A stretch of DNA of 64,000 nt from Cyclonatronum proteinivorum (GCF_003353065.1 NZ_CP027806.1:1942501-2006500); one strand, 5' to 3'. Shown: positions 37,701 to 45,098, counted from the first letter of the stretch. The notes: generated by a model from the letters alone, not told the origin. Numbers and translations: made by a program.

Positions 37701-38287
37701 CGCTTCCGATTGCCTTTGCTTCAACGCATGGTGGCAACTTCAGCCTGCATCTCGATGGGTTTGATGGCTGGGCAAGCGACTATTATGTCAGCCTTTTTGA
37801 TCGCCAAACAGGCATGATTCATGAACTTGCTGAAGGCCATCCTTACACTTTTGTAAATACGCCAAGCCAGAGTAACCTGCAGCGTGTCGTTACCGCCGCT
37901 GGCATGGATGCTGTCAGTATTGCACAGCATTCGGAACTGGTTAATCTTGAAATGGAAGATCGTTTCGAGCTTATTATCAGCAACGGTGTACCAACCTCTA
38001 TAGAGCCCGTTCAGGAAACGCCACATAGTTTTTCTCTGAAGCAGAACTACCCCAATCCGTTTAATCCTACGACTATGATTTCATACAGCCTGCAGGAAAG
38101 TACAGATGTAAGGCTTGAAGTTTTCAATATTCAGGGTCAGCGGGTTGCTGTTCTGGTGAATGGTGCACAAAACGCGGGTGTACATACCGTATCGTTTGAT
38201 GCGCAGCGACTCTCAAGCGGTGTTTACATTTACCGGCTGACAGCTGGCAGCTTCAGTGAAAGCCGCAAAATGACGCTTATCAAATAA
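34757..38287 (+). CDS. Protease fragment 3: HYDIN-like repeats and type IX sorting domain
   Basis: An uninterrupted 1,176-codon segment in the same frame as fragments 1 and 2. It carries HYDIN/choice-of-anchor D domains (from about residues 95-190: VSFPEIFVGNTVTRNFSIRN to LTFNTNDGAHTLGLSGNA; again near ISNTGTKDLEFTIS), a less defined region from about 660 (WSQQFDGSEGWRLVASPV), and the C-terminal sorting domain starting at SLKQNYPNPFNPTT with LEVFNIQGQRVAVLV and SSGVYIYRLTAGSFSESRKM. This domain directs export through the type IX system and then is cut off or used for anchoring. Its start codon is nominal, since no signal peptide is present. Confidence 0.75.
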   Translation: MNVSLVHADPGTFGVLPRTQTWNGSITLNRAANNIFAVDEASGQVEPGDSKTITLTLDARRYPGSEYTNTLAILSNDPATPSAELEVNLEVQDAAAFTVNTEMVSFPEIFVGNTVTRNFSIRNMGSIPLEVSSMTTDSGEFIVSDEPFSLESGERRTISVQFAPASSGSKSAVLTFNTNDGAHTLGLSGNAVNPGFLTLNPTSIEVDVLTGNNSSFSFLISNDGESELEFSVGGDALEDQERYLTPKNEVTSIELNHRTQEDDYAMVPGDFGFMQSSKSEIVATDEKFNNGQTFFTRGLLSNEVILTHSNSQDPTSSGIRCGADTTTALNRFLRTYTLTDFDIEGGIEVTALQFGLLLATGSPLNSFARVYLLDGDLSYDNMTLIGESAFPIDSSSDASVITIPVSATVPAGSTIVAEIEVPESPVSDMFPGSNEAGQTAPSYIQAPDCGIDTPTTIESLGFPEVAHIVNVIGLTEDGLFSFDVRSGTLAPQESVTVNVTTNTEEVAEGSYPGEIRVTTNSPATPLGLMDVMVNVIDAPQIGVDLTELSQELELYPDFAETGQQTLTISNTGTKDLEFTISPFTSMTSQPGLEGRTMLNDDMQDLTAASWLTTDISSGTVAPGETAEVIVTFDAVGLTPGEYSGGLIIENNAFNDPSLVIEAALTVYNFFGTWSQQFDGSEGWRLVASPVRGTIYEEMLSSIWTQGYPGSASSNEFAEPNVLFYSEPNREWLPPSNATNVVASGSDNENFNNAGRSFLVYMFDRDEIGGPVQWPKTLTVEGRRNNRVVPVVLTRTESDGRIEGDEPEPGWNMVANPYPFDINWNTVVADGGLSRVFSTIFVQDPEANLNSGAFRPSFGFQMSGLAAEIAHDGIIRGFEGFQARVFASRTSGRITFRESHAASARGNEMPESEQVPYLALSVTNGSLSDLAVITLVGDEAEGQTAVARPQALTVPAITMGLRGIDDQLFVQQNLNLGFGEHVSLPIAFASTHGGNFSLHLDGFDGWASDYYVSLFDRQTGMIHELAEGHPYTFVNTPSQSNLQRVVTAAGMDAVSIAQHSELVNLEMEDRFELIISNGVPTSIEPVQETPHSFSLKQNYPNPFNPTTMISYSLQESTDVRLEVFNIQGQRVAVLVNGAQNAGVHTVSFDAQRLSSGVYIYRLTAGSFSESRKMTLIK

Positions 38288-38323
38288 AATGACCCCAATT
38301 CAACCTTAATTTTTCGGATAATT

Positions 38324-38461
38324 ATGGAAAAGAAATCATATGAAAAGCCCGAAGTACGGGTCACATCTTTTGACAATGTTACCTCAGCAGTGCTGATGTC
38401 ACCCCCTCCGGGACCGCTGGGAAATCCTGTGACATTACCACCACCTCCAGCCCAAAGCTGA
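38324..38461 (+). CDS. 45-residue proline-rich peptide gene
   Basis: A short open frame starting at ATG 38324, 36 bases after the protease stop, ending at TGA 38459-38461. The product starts MEKKSYEKPEVRVTSF and ends with a Pro-rich stretch (SPPPGPLGNP, then a run of four Pro). The leader fits the YxxPx(V/L) pattern seen in leaders of some ribosomally made peptides such as lasso peptides, and also many small Bacteroidota proteins starting KKxYxKPxV, which have no known job. No maturation enzyme is nearby. Three successive hairpins follow (38473-38489, 38492-38522, 38532-38569). That it is a gene is inferred from its position, start context and composition; the function is unknown. Confidence 0.55.
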   Translation: MEKKSYEKPEVRVTSFDNVTSAVLMSPPPGPLGNPVTLPPPPAQS

Positions 38462-38531
38462 AGTAAAGTGAAGACAGTTTAGCACTGTCTCTGCCGGCCT
38501 GATATACTTAGGATAACCGGCATTTCAGTTA

Positions 38532-38569
38532 AAACCGCCGCAGCTTATTGTAGTTGCGGCGGTTTTTTT
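38532..38569 (+). terminator. Intrinsic terminator after the peptide gene
   Basis: AAACCGCCGCA and TGCGGCGGTTT form an 11-base stem around a 13-base loop, followed by a run of T. It closes the protease-peptide unit. Confidence 0.9.
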
Positions 38570-38580
38570 ATGGGGTTACT

Positions 38581-38832
38581 AACCAGCATTATTCACCAAG
38601 AAATTTTCTTGCTGGCAAGGCGAAGATGAAAACTCAGCGGAGGGGTACCTAATGAGCATGAGTTTTCAGCTTCAACGTAGCCAGCGGGGAAATTTCGCTG
38701 CGTGGGAATCGCTTCGCTCGGTGCGCGGTCTTTACACCACACTCAAATTTAGGCTACCGGTGTTTTTCAATAAGCCCATTTTAAACTAACATTTAGCAAA
38801 TGTTTTCTGTTTAATTGTGAATAATGCGGGTT
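38581..38832 (-). mobile_element. MITE-like element, copy 1
   Basis: A 252-base non-coding element ending in inverted repeats of AACC-A/C-GCATTATTCAC. Its reverse complement matches 43855-44084 nearly throughout, including AAAACACCGGTAGCC, AAATTTGAGTGTGGTG and GCCTTGCCAGCAAGAAAATTTC. Compared with that copy it has an extra block of about 31 bases (ending GAGCGAAGCGATTCCCACGCA in antisense) and lacks nine bases in the palindrome around GGTACC. It holds no gene, so mobility would need an enzyme in trans. Confidence 0.75.
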
Positions 38833-38855
38833 AGGTAATCAAAACCCTTTTCATT

Positions 38856-38873
38856 GTGAGTAGTGCGGGCTAA
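38856..38873. repeat. Degenerate terminal repeat of the MITE-like element
   Basis: GTGAGTAGTGCGGGCTAA differs from the element end GTGAATAATGCGGGTTAA at three places. It lies 24 bases beyond copy 1 and may be the remains of another copy or an altered insertion end. Confidence 0.45.
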
Positions 38874-38891
38874 ATCATGCGCATAAAAAAA

Positions 38892-38915
38892 GGCAGCCCG
38901 GTTCATGGGGCTGCC
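38892..38915 (-). terminator. Terminator for the MFS transporter gene
   Basis: GGCAGCCC and GGGCTGCC pair around an eight-base loop. On the - strand the stem is followed by seven T, so it fits as terminator of the MFS gene that ends at 39049. Confidence 0.75.
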
Positions 38916-38978
38916 TTTGTTACTATGTATATCATCTAACAAAAGTATACAGTTAAAGATGATCCTACATCTAACTTA

Positions 38979-39014
38979 TCAATCAATCAACCTATCAATC
39001 AACCTATCAATCAA
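38979..39014. repeat. Short tandem repeat of CCTATCAATCAA
   Basis: Two exact 12-base units at 38991-39002 and 39003-39014, preceded by two related ATCA-rich units, lie in the 3' region of the MFS gene. No role can be assigned. Confidence 0.5.
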
Positions 39015-39048
39015 TATTTCACTAAAATCAATGTGTTGGGCTAAAATT

Positions 39049-40536
39049 TTATTTCAGGGCGGGGTTGTCGGTCATGCGGTCTTCGGGCTCTTTCACAAAG
39101 GTCCATGAAATGGCAGAAGCAGCAACGGTAACGGCACAGATGATGAGCAGGATGTTCTTGGCTTCGACGGCTTCAACGATTTCCCCGATCGCAAAGCTTG
39201 AAACAAGCTGTGGTAAAACTACCGAGAGGTTGAAAAGTCCCATATAAAGCCCCATCTGATTTTGCGCAACTTTCTGACTCATGATGGCAAAAGAAAGACT
39301 GATAATGGAAGCCCATCCGATACCAACAACCAGCATGAGCAGGTAGATGGTCCAGGGGGTGACCCCCAGAAAGGCAATGCCGGTGTAGCCGCCTGCCATG
39401 ATAAAAAGGGCGCCGGTATGCGTTTTTACCCGGCCAATTCTGTTGGCGATAGGTTCAAGAATAAATACCGGGATAACTGCAGCCACAAGGTTAAGTGTAA
39501 AAAAGCTCCAGTTTACCACAGAGCCGATTTCATCGCTCGTGAGATCGGGGATCTGAAAATCCACAAAAGCAAAGAAATAGATGAACATGCTTTGCACGCC
39601 AATCCATGAAAATGAGTGGGCAGCGAGTATTTTCTGAAAGCCAATTTTGCTTGCCTCTTCAGGTGATTTCCCCTCTTCTTTTTTGATGAGCGCTTCAAGA
39701 ACCAGATAAACAGTGATAACAAGCGCGAAGACTTCAAAGTAATAGCCCGGGAATTCGAAACCGGAAAGGCGCTTCACAATCGCATAAATACCATATAGCA
39801 GAAACCCCCAGAGCGGACGGATATTGAAGAAAATTTCGGCAGGAGATGCATACTGTTTGGGAGTCGGATCCTGATCAGCCATAGATTTGGTGATCTCATC
39901 TTCATCTTCCCCGTAACGCCCGAGATAGCGCGGCTCTTTAATAAAGAAAGGCGGGATGATGGAGAAGAGAAGTACAACAACGGCACCGGAATAAATCAGA
40001 AAAATATTCCCCATCGTAGCCCCAACAAAGTAGGACAGTACACCAAATGAGCCTGAAACAAACTGCATCCACGTATAGCCTTTGGTGCGTTCCCGGCCTT
40101 CAGGGGTCACGTCGGCAATAATGGAGCGGGTAGGGTTGAAGGAGACATTAATGGAGAGGTCAAGTACCATTGAAATTACGATGGCAATACCCAATATGGC
40201 CTCAATCCCCAGCGAGGCCTGAATAATGCCGATATTGGGCAGCGCAAGGAGCATTAAAGAAGCCAGCACTCCTCCAACAAGGATAAATACCCGCCGCCTG
40301 CCATTCATGACCCAAACATTATCGCTGATAATCCCGATAACGACCTGTCCGATAATCCCCGCGATAGGTCCCGTAGCCCATACGAGCCCGATGTCGCTGA
40401 TCGAGAGATTATACTGATACGTCAGAAGCCAGCTTAAGGCGGCGATCTGAATCGAGAGTCCAAGCCCCATTGCAGTAGCCGGAAGGGCCAGGAGGGCAAA
40501 GAAAGAATTAGAAAGTCGTTTTTGAATGTCGAGCAT
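39049..40536 (-). CDS. MFS sugar transporter (SLC45/GPH-like)
   Basis: A 495-residue transporter with about twelve hydrophobic helices. The loop between helices 2 and 3 has GIISDNVWVMNGRRRVFILVG, matching the RRRxxx signature of sucrose and maltose transporters of the SLC45 and GPH type. The central loop is polar (DEDEITKSMADQDPTPKQYA). Such proteins import disaccharides with protons. It is transcribed away from the TonB-linked receptor gene, with a LacI-type operator sequence between them, so a role in sugar uptake is likely; the sugar is not known. Confidence 0.8.
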   Translation of the reverse strand: MLDIQKRLSNSFFALLALPATAMGLGLSIQIAALSWLLTYQYNLSISDIGLVWATGPIAGIIGQVVIGIISDNVWVMNGRRRVFILVGGVLASLMLLALPNIGIIQASLGIEAILGIAIVISMVLDLSINVSFNPTRSIIADVTPEGRERTKGYTWMQFVSGSFGVLSYFVGATMGNIFLIYSGAVVVLLFSIIPPFFIKEPRYLGRYGEDEDEITKSMADQDPTPKQYASPAEIFFNIRPLWGFLLYGIYAIVKRLSGFEFPGYYFEVFALVITVYLVLEALIKKEEGKSPEEASKIGFQKILAAHSFSWIGVQSMFIYFFAFVDFQIPDLTSDEIGSVVNWSFFTLNLVAAVIPVFILEPIANRIGRVKTHTGALFIMAGGYTGIAFLGVTPWTIYLLMLVVGIGWASIISLSFAIMSQKVAQNQMGLYMGLFNLSVVLPQLVSSFAIGEIVEAVEAKNILLIICAVTVAASAISWTFVKEPEDRMTDNPALK

Positions 40537-40654
40537 GAAGGATGTTCCTGTACGCGCTAATCCTGCGGGGTGAAGAAAATTCGTTTATAGGAGAGATACA
40601 CAAGCCTGCCGGTAGCATTCTGATGTGCTGTTTACCGAAAGCGACTAAAATTAG

Positions 40655-40668
40655 TGAAAGCGCTTACA
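40655..40668. promoter_or_regulatory. LacI/CcpA-type operator
   Basis: TGAAAGCGCTTACA matches TGWAANCGNTNWCA, the consensus of operators bound by LacI/GalR-family repressors and CcpA, at every position. It lies 119 bases upstream of the MFS start. A further palindrome, AACCGGTT, is at 40744-40751 nearer the receptor gene. The regulator is not in this window. Confidence 0.55.
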
Positions 40669-40849
40669 TTTTCCAATACAATTTTTCACGATCCCGTGGG
40701 GAACAAATCGCTGCAAATCGGGATTTATCAGACGCTGACGGCGAACCGGTTACAGATACAGGCGTCTAAGGTTTTATCTCCCAAAGCCATAAAAGAGGAG
40801 ATAAAAACAACAAAATCTCACCCCATCCATCTTTTTTGCTATTCATTTT

Positions 40850-43777
40850 ATGTCAGAAGTTACGATTGTTCAGCGAGAGGCCTTACTAAAGGCCTTTTCT
40901 TTTTTCATCCTTAGTTTGCTGTTCACGCAGCCGGTAGTCGCGCAGTCCGGAGGTCAGAATATGCAGGATAGGACGCAGCGTACGCTGGTTGAAGGCACCA
41001 TTGTCGATGCCGAAACGCAGGAGCCGCTTGTTGGTGCCAATGTCGCGCTTTTTGCACTACCGGATACGGTTCTTGTACGCGGTGCAACTTCGATGGATGA
41101 CGGCTCTTTTGCTCTGCGCATGACCCGTCCGGGTACGCACTTGCTGCAGGTTTCATTCATCGGATATTTTACACAGATTGAATCGCTCGAGTGGACCGGC
41201 GAAGAAGATCTGCCTTTCACCAGGAATTTTGCCCTCACGCTGAACCGCGAAGCACTCGATGAAGTACGCATTACCGGCCGTATGCAGCGGATGGAAATTC
41301 GGGGAGATACCACCGCTTTTAATGCCGATGCTTTTACTACCGGCCGTGATGCAACCGTAGAAGACCTTATCCAGAGAATGCCAGGTATTGTGGTGCAGGA
41401 TGGGCGCGTTGAGGCTCAGGGTGAGCAGGTCCGGCGCGTGTTGGTTGACGGTAATGAGTTTTTCGGGGATGATGCTACCATGGCCATCCGTAATCTACCT
41501 GCGGAAGTGGTTTCACAAATTGAAGTCTTCGACCGGATGGGGGAGCAGGCGCGCTTTACCGGTTTTGATGACGGCAGTCAGGAGCGCACCATCAATATTG
41601 TTACCCGGATGGGAATCCGCAACGGTCAGTTTGGCCGCTTCAATTCCGGATACGGTTCGGAAGACCGTTACAACGCCGGCGGAAATTACAACTACTTCAG
41701 CGGTGCGCGACGGATTTCGGTGCTGGGAATGACCAACAATGTGAATCAGCAGAATTTCTCCGGGGATGACCTTTCGGGCGTTCAGGCGGCTTCCATGCGG
41801 CGCCCCGGGATGGGGCTTGGTGCCGGACGCGCAGGCGGTTGGGGCGGCGGCGCAACCCGTGACTTTCTCGTAGGGCAGCAGGATGGTATCACCACAACCC
41901 ATGCTTTCGGGCTCAACTACATAGACCGGCCTTCGCAGCAGCTTAACATAAACAGCAGCTACTTTTTTAATGCTGCGGATAATGACCGCGAACGCACAAG
42001 CGAAAGACGCTACACCGGCGGTTTTTTCGGCAATCAGCTGTATGATGAGTTTTCAGGCGGGGTGACCGACAATTTTAATCATCGGTTCAATGCGCGGGTT
42101 GAGTACAACATGAGCGAGCAGACGTCTTTTATTTTTACTCCGCGCCTGAATGTTCAGCAAAACAGTTCAAACAGTTTTCTCGACGCCGAAACCTTTAATT
42201 CGAGCGGTCTTCCTTTGAATGAAACCTTGAATCAATCTACTGTTGATCTAAGTACCTATGATATGAGCGGTTCATTACTGTGGCGACAGCGATTCGATAC
42301 ACCAGGTCGCACACTTTCTGTTAATTTTCAGGGAGATACAAATAACCGTACCGGTGATCAGGGGCGCATTGGAACGACCATCTTCTTCGATCCCGAAGGT
42401 AATGAAATTATTGATGATCAAAATCAGCGTACCGATATCAGCGATAACGGCTATACCCTCGGCACTACCGTAACCTGGACTGAGCGTGCAAGTGAGCGTG
42501 TTCAGCTGCAGTTTTCGTACAACCCCTCATTTTCAGTGGACAAGGCTGACCGGCGTGCTTTTAGCTTTAATGAAATTACGGAAGCCTACGACATTCCGGA
42601 CGTAGGTTTGTCGAATGCCTTTGAAAATGAAATCTGGCGGCAGCGGGTCAGTTCCGGGATGAATTTCCGGCGTGACAGCTTCCGCCTGAATGTTACCCTT
42701 GCGTATCAGAATACCTTGCTTCGGGGGGATCAGGTGTTTCCGGTTGAAGCTTCTACGCGTCAGGTGTATCACAACTTGTTGCCAAGTGCGAATGCGAATT
42801 TCAATACCGGCGAAAATCAGAACATGTTTATTCGCTACAACACCAACACCCGTACGCCTTCGGCCAATCAGCTCCAAAACGTTATTGATAACAGCAATCC
42901 CGTGCAGCTGTCCGGCGGAAATCCGGCACTTGAGCAGCAGTACACGCACTCGCTGATGACCCGCTGGCGCCGCACAAATCCACAAACCGGCAGCTCCATG
43001 GTATTTTTTGTTATGGGGAACTACACGCTGAATACCATTGGAAATGAAACCTTTATTGCACAGCGTGACAGCACCCTGCCCGGCAATGTGTTTTTTGGAG
43101 CCGGATCGCGTCTTACCCTGCCGGACAATGTGGGCGACTCATGGTCGGTCCGGGCATTTGCCGCACGCGGACTTGTCTGGGATCTCATCCGCAGCAACGT
43201 AAACTTTAACGCCGGTGCCACCTTCAACAGCACCCCAACCGCGATAAACGGGCAGCGGTTTACCGCTGAAACCTGGAGTCTTAACTCCGGTTTTGTAGCA
43301 AGCAGCAATATCAGCCCTGAAATTGACTTTCGGATTTCATATCAGGCCAACTACAATATCACCGATAACTCTGTGCCGACCGGATTCGACTCCAACTACT
43401 ATGTGGGAACAGCCGCATTCCGCTTCAACGTACAGCCGTGGCGCGGCCTGTTTTTTGAATCGGATACCCGAATCCGACATCTTAGCGGGCTCGATGACGC
43501 TTTCAATAATGACGTCATCTTCTGGAATTTAGGTCTGGGGTACCGCTTCCTGAATGATCGTGCCGCGGAGCTGAAGTTCACCGTGATTGATGTGCTCAAT
43601 CAAAATGATAACATCAACCGCATTATCGAAGATACCTTTGTTGAAGATGTGCGCTCCAACGTGTTGTCACGCTACGCGATGGTGACCTTTACCTACAATT
43701 TCCGCGCAATACAGCAGGGCGGTCAGCCTCAAAGACCCGGCATGGCACCCGGCATGAGAGGCGACTGGCGACAGTAG
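40850..43777 (+). CDS. TonB-linked outer membrane beta-barrel receptor
   Basis: A 975-residue outer membrane protein. It has a signal peptide (LLKAFSFFILSLLFTQPVVAQ), a carboxypeptidase regulatory-like domain (VEGTIVDAETQEPLVGANVA), a plug domain (VEDLIQRMPGIVVQDGRVEAQ-like segment, VLVDGNEFFGDD, IRNLPAEVVSQIEVFDRM) and a beta-barrel of the outer membrane protein beta-barrel family type (Asn-, Arg- and aromatic-rich strands, such as NAGGNYNYFSGARR). No TonB box was recognised. It is divergent from the sugar MFS gene, consistent with a shared pathway. A GGCC hairpin with a T-run overlaps codons 10-19 of its signal peptide. Confidence 0.85.
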   Translation: MSEVTIVQREALLKAFSFFILSLLFTQPVVAQSGGQNMQDRTQRTLVEGTIVDAETQEPLVGANVALFALPDTVLVRGATSMDDGSFALRMTRPGTHLLQVSFIGYFTQIESLEWTGEEDLPFTRNFALTLNREALDEVRITGRMQRMEIRGDTTAFNADAFTTGRDATVEDLIQRMPGIVVQDGRVEAQGEQVRRVLVDGNEFFGDDATMAIRNLPAEVVSQIEVFDRMGEQARFTGFDDGSQERTINIVTRMGIRNGQFGRFNSGYGSEDRYNAGGNYNYFSGARRISVLGMTNNVNQQNFSGDDLSGVQAASMRRPGMGLGAGRAGGWGGGATRDFLVGQQDGITTTHAFGLNYIDRPSQQLNINSSYFFNAADNDRERTSERRYTGGFFGNQLYDEFSGGVTDNFNHRFNARVEYNMSEQTSFIFTPRLNVQQNSSNSFLDAETFNSSGLPLNETLNQSTVDLSTYDMSGSLLWRQRFDTPGRTLSVNFQGDTNNRTGDQGRIGTTIFFDPEGNEIIDDQNQRTDISDNGYTLGTTVTWTERASERVQLQFSYNPSFSVDKADRRAFSFNEITEAYDIPDVGLSNAFENEIWRQRVSSGMNFRRDSFRLNVTLAYQNTLLRGDQVFPVEASTRQVYHNLLPSANANFNTGENQNMFIRYNTNTRTPSANQLQNVIDNSNPVQLSGGNPALEQQYTHSLMTRWRRTNPQTGSSMVFFVMGNYTLNTIGNETFIAQRDSTLPGNVFFGAGSRLTLPDNVGDSWSVRAFAARGLVWDLIRSNVNFNAGATFNSTPTAINGQRFTAETWSLNSGFVASSNISPEIDFRISYQANYNITDNSVPTGFDSNYYVGTAAFRFNVQPWRGLFFESDTRIRHLSGLDDAFNNDVIFWNLGLGYRFLNDRAAELKFTVIDVLNQNDNINRIIEDTFVEDVRSNVLSRYAMVTFTYNFRAIQQGGQPQRPGMAPGMRGDWRQ
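40878..40906 (+). promoter_or_regulatory. Terminator-like hairpin inside the receptor's signal peptide
   Basis: AGGCCTT (40878-40884) and AAGGCCT (40889-40895) form a seven-base stem with a four-base loop, followed directly by TTTTCTTTTTT. This is the form of an intrinsic terminator but lies in the coding sequence from codon 10. It could attenuate the gene when translation is slow; codon choice alone may also explain it. Confidence 0.4.
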
Positions 43778-43804
43778 CAAATCAATCTGCAAAAGCATAA
43801 TGCG

Positions 43805-43848
43805 AAAAAAAAGCCCTGAACTGACAAGTCGTCAAATCAGGGCTTTTT
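43805..43848. terminator. Bidirectional terminator after the receptor gene
   Basis: AAAAAAAAGCCCTGA pairs with TCAGGGCTTTTT around a loop of 17 bases that holds a smaller TGAC/GTCA stem. A-run and T-run flank it, so it works on either strand. It follows the receptor stop by 28 bases. Confidence 0.88.
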
Positions 43849-43854
43849 CGTTTT

Positions 43855-44084
43855 AACCCGCATTATTCACAATTAAACAGGTTTTATTTGCTAAGTGTAT
43901 GTTTAAATATGTCTTATCGAAAAACACCGGTAGCCCAAATTTGAGTGTGGTGTAAAGACTGCGAAATTTCCCCGCTGGCGGCGTTGAATCTGAAAACTCA
44001 TGCTCAGGGTACTTAGGTACCCTTCCGCTGAGTTTTCAGATTCGCCTTGCCAGCAAGAAAATTTCTTGGTGAATAATGCGGGTT
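43855..44084 (+). mobile_element. MITE-like element, copy 2
   Basis: A 230-base element with perfect 16-base inverted ends, AACCCGCATTATTCAC at 43855 and GTGAATAATGCGGGTT at 44069-44084. It is the reverse complement of the element at 38581-38832. Its right half contains a large palindrome (CTGAAAACTCA ... TGAGTTTTCAG with AGGGTAC and GTACCCT inside). It holds no gene. Six bases separate it from the receptor's terminator. Confidence 0.8.
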
Positions 44085-44141
44085 AAGGGATTCAAACGGA
44101 GCTATTGTTCCTCAAGCTGTCATGCTCATATCACAAGGAAT

Positions 44142-45098
44142 TCAGGACGGGAAGGCCTGCCGGATGAGTTCTTTCTGTTCCGGCGTGAGGTACTGCGGGA
44201 TTTCCGCCTGCATGCGTACGTAGAGTGGTCCCTTGTTTTCCGGTTTTCTGAATTCGGGAAAGCCCATGTTGGGTATGCGGAAGACCTTTCCGTTTGGCGT
44301 ACTTTCCGTGAGGTTGAGGCGCAGCTGTTTTTCGGGGGTTTGTACCGTTATGCTGCCGCCAAGCAACATCTGTGCTACGCTTACCGGCTGATTGAGATAG
44401 AGCTTGTCGCCTTCAAGGCTGAGCGTCGGGTGCGGGTGATGTGCAACTTTAAGAATGAGATCACCCCTTGTAAAGCCATCCGGGCCGGGCTGTCCTTTCC
44501 CTTTCAGCTTGAGTTTGGTACCGGCTTTTGTCCCCGCGGGAATTTTGACGGTTACCTTTTCAGTACCAATCCGAAGGTCGCGGCTCGTTCCGCTGATGGC
44601 CTCTTCAATGGTGATTTTGACTTCGGCCTGTATATCGGCACCTTTAGCGGGACGCGACCGCTGCCGCTGCCTGGATTGGCTGTGCGGGCCACCTGCGCCG
44701 AAGGGCGAACCGCCTCCGCCAAAGATGGACTCGAAAAAATCACCGAAATCAGCGCCTCCCGACTGTCCAAAAGGGTTGCCGCCTTGCTGCCGGAAGCCGT
44801 TTGCCCCAAATCCGCCTGCACCCGCGCCAGCCCCGGCGAAAGGGTTGTCCGGATCAACGTCGGCCTGTTGGTACTGTTTCCATTGCTCACCGAATTTATC
44901 GTAATACTTACGTTTTTCGGGATCCTTAAGCACCTCGTAGGCTTCGCTGATTTCGGCAAATTTTCGCGTTGCTTCTTCGGTGCCGCCGTGCTTATCAGGG
45001 TGATGGAGCGCTGCAAGCTTACGATACGCTTTCTTCAGCTCGTCAGCGCCGGCTGTTTTAGAAACACCCAGAGTTTTGTAAAAGTCTTTGTGGCTCAT
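44142..45098 (-). CDS. cbpA: CbpA-type DnaJ co-chaperone
   Basis: A J-domain co-chaperone. Residues 5-70 form the J domain with the essential HPD (LAALHHPDKHGG), then a Gly-, Phe- and Pro-rich linker (NPFAGAGAGAGG to FFESIFGGGGSPFGAG), then two substrate-binding domains (GADIQAEVKITIEEAISG; YLNQPVSVAQMLLGGSITVQ). It lacks the CxxCxGxG zinc repeats of true DnaJ, so it is a CbpA type. The ATG at 45098 is preferred over 45125 because the sigma-54 promoter predicts a transcript start near 45120, after the upstream codon. The antisense frame of similar length is a shadow. Confidence 0.9.
   Translation of the reverse strand: MSHKDFYKTLGVSKTAGADELKKAYRKLAALHHPDKHGGTEEATRKFAEISEAYEVLKDPEKRKYYDKFGEQWKQYQQADVDPDNPFAGAGAGAGGFGANGFRQQGGNPFGQSGGADFGDFFESIFGGGGSPFGAGGPHSQSRQRQRSRPAKGADIQAEVKITIEEAISGTSRDLRIGTEKVTVKIPAGTKAGTKLKLKGKGQPGPDGFTRGDLILKVAHHPHPTLSLEGDKLYLNQPVSVAQMLLGGSITVQTPEKQLRLNLTESTPNGKVFRIPNMGFPEFRKPENKGPLYVRMQAEIPQYLTPEQKELIRQAFPS

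Larger units (their letters stand above)
32340..38287 (+). pseudogene. Secreted subtilase with type IX sorting domain, interrupted by a frameshift and two stops
   Basis: A single gene of about 1,980 codons can be traced. It starts at ATG 32340 with a good signal peptide (FSLAALLLVFPASVLAQ). A stop (TAA, 32457-32459) follows after 39 codons, but one frame over, from about 32456, the reading continues into an S8 protease. That same frame then runs to 38287, broken only by TAA at 33287-33289 and TGA at 34691-34693. The segments together make a full architecture: signal peptide, pro-region, S8 domain with Asp (VDSGID), His (NDHGTHVSG), oxyanion Asn (AAGNSTC) and Ser (GTSMASPHAAGVAAL), several HYDIN-like domains and a C-terminal type A sorting domain. 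Either stop removes the sorting signal, and the first also removes the catalytic Ser. Recent decay or sequence error is likeliest; readthrough is possible. Confidence 0.8.

Noticed and set aside
38324-38461. A complete lasso-peptide cluster around the short peptide gene
   Set aside because: The leader has a YxxPxV pattern, but no lasso cyclase, peptidase or recognition-element gene is nearby, so only the peptide itself is reported.
38979-39014. A CRISPR array
   Set aside because: The repeat units are 12 bases, directly adjacent and without spacers; this is a simple tandem repeat.
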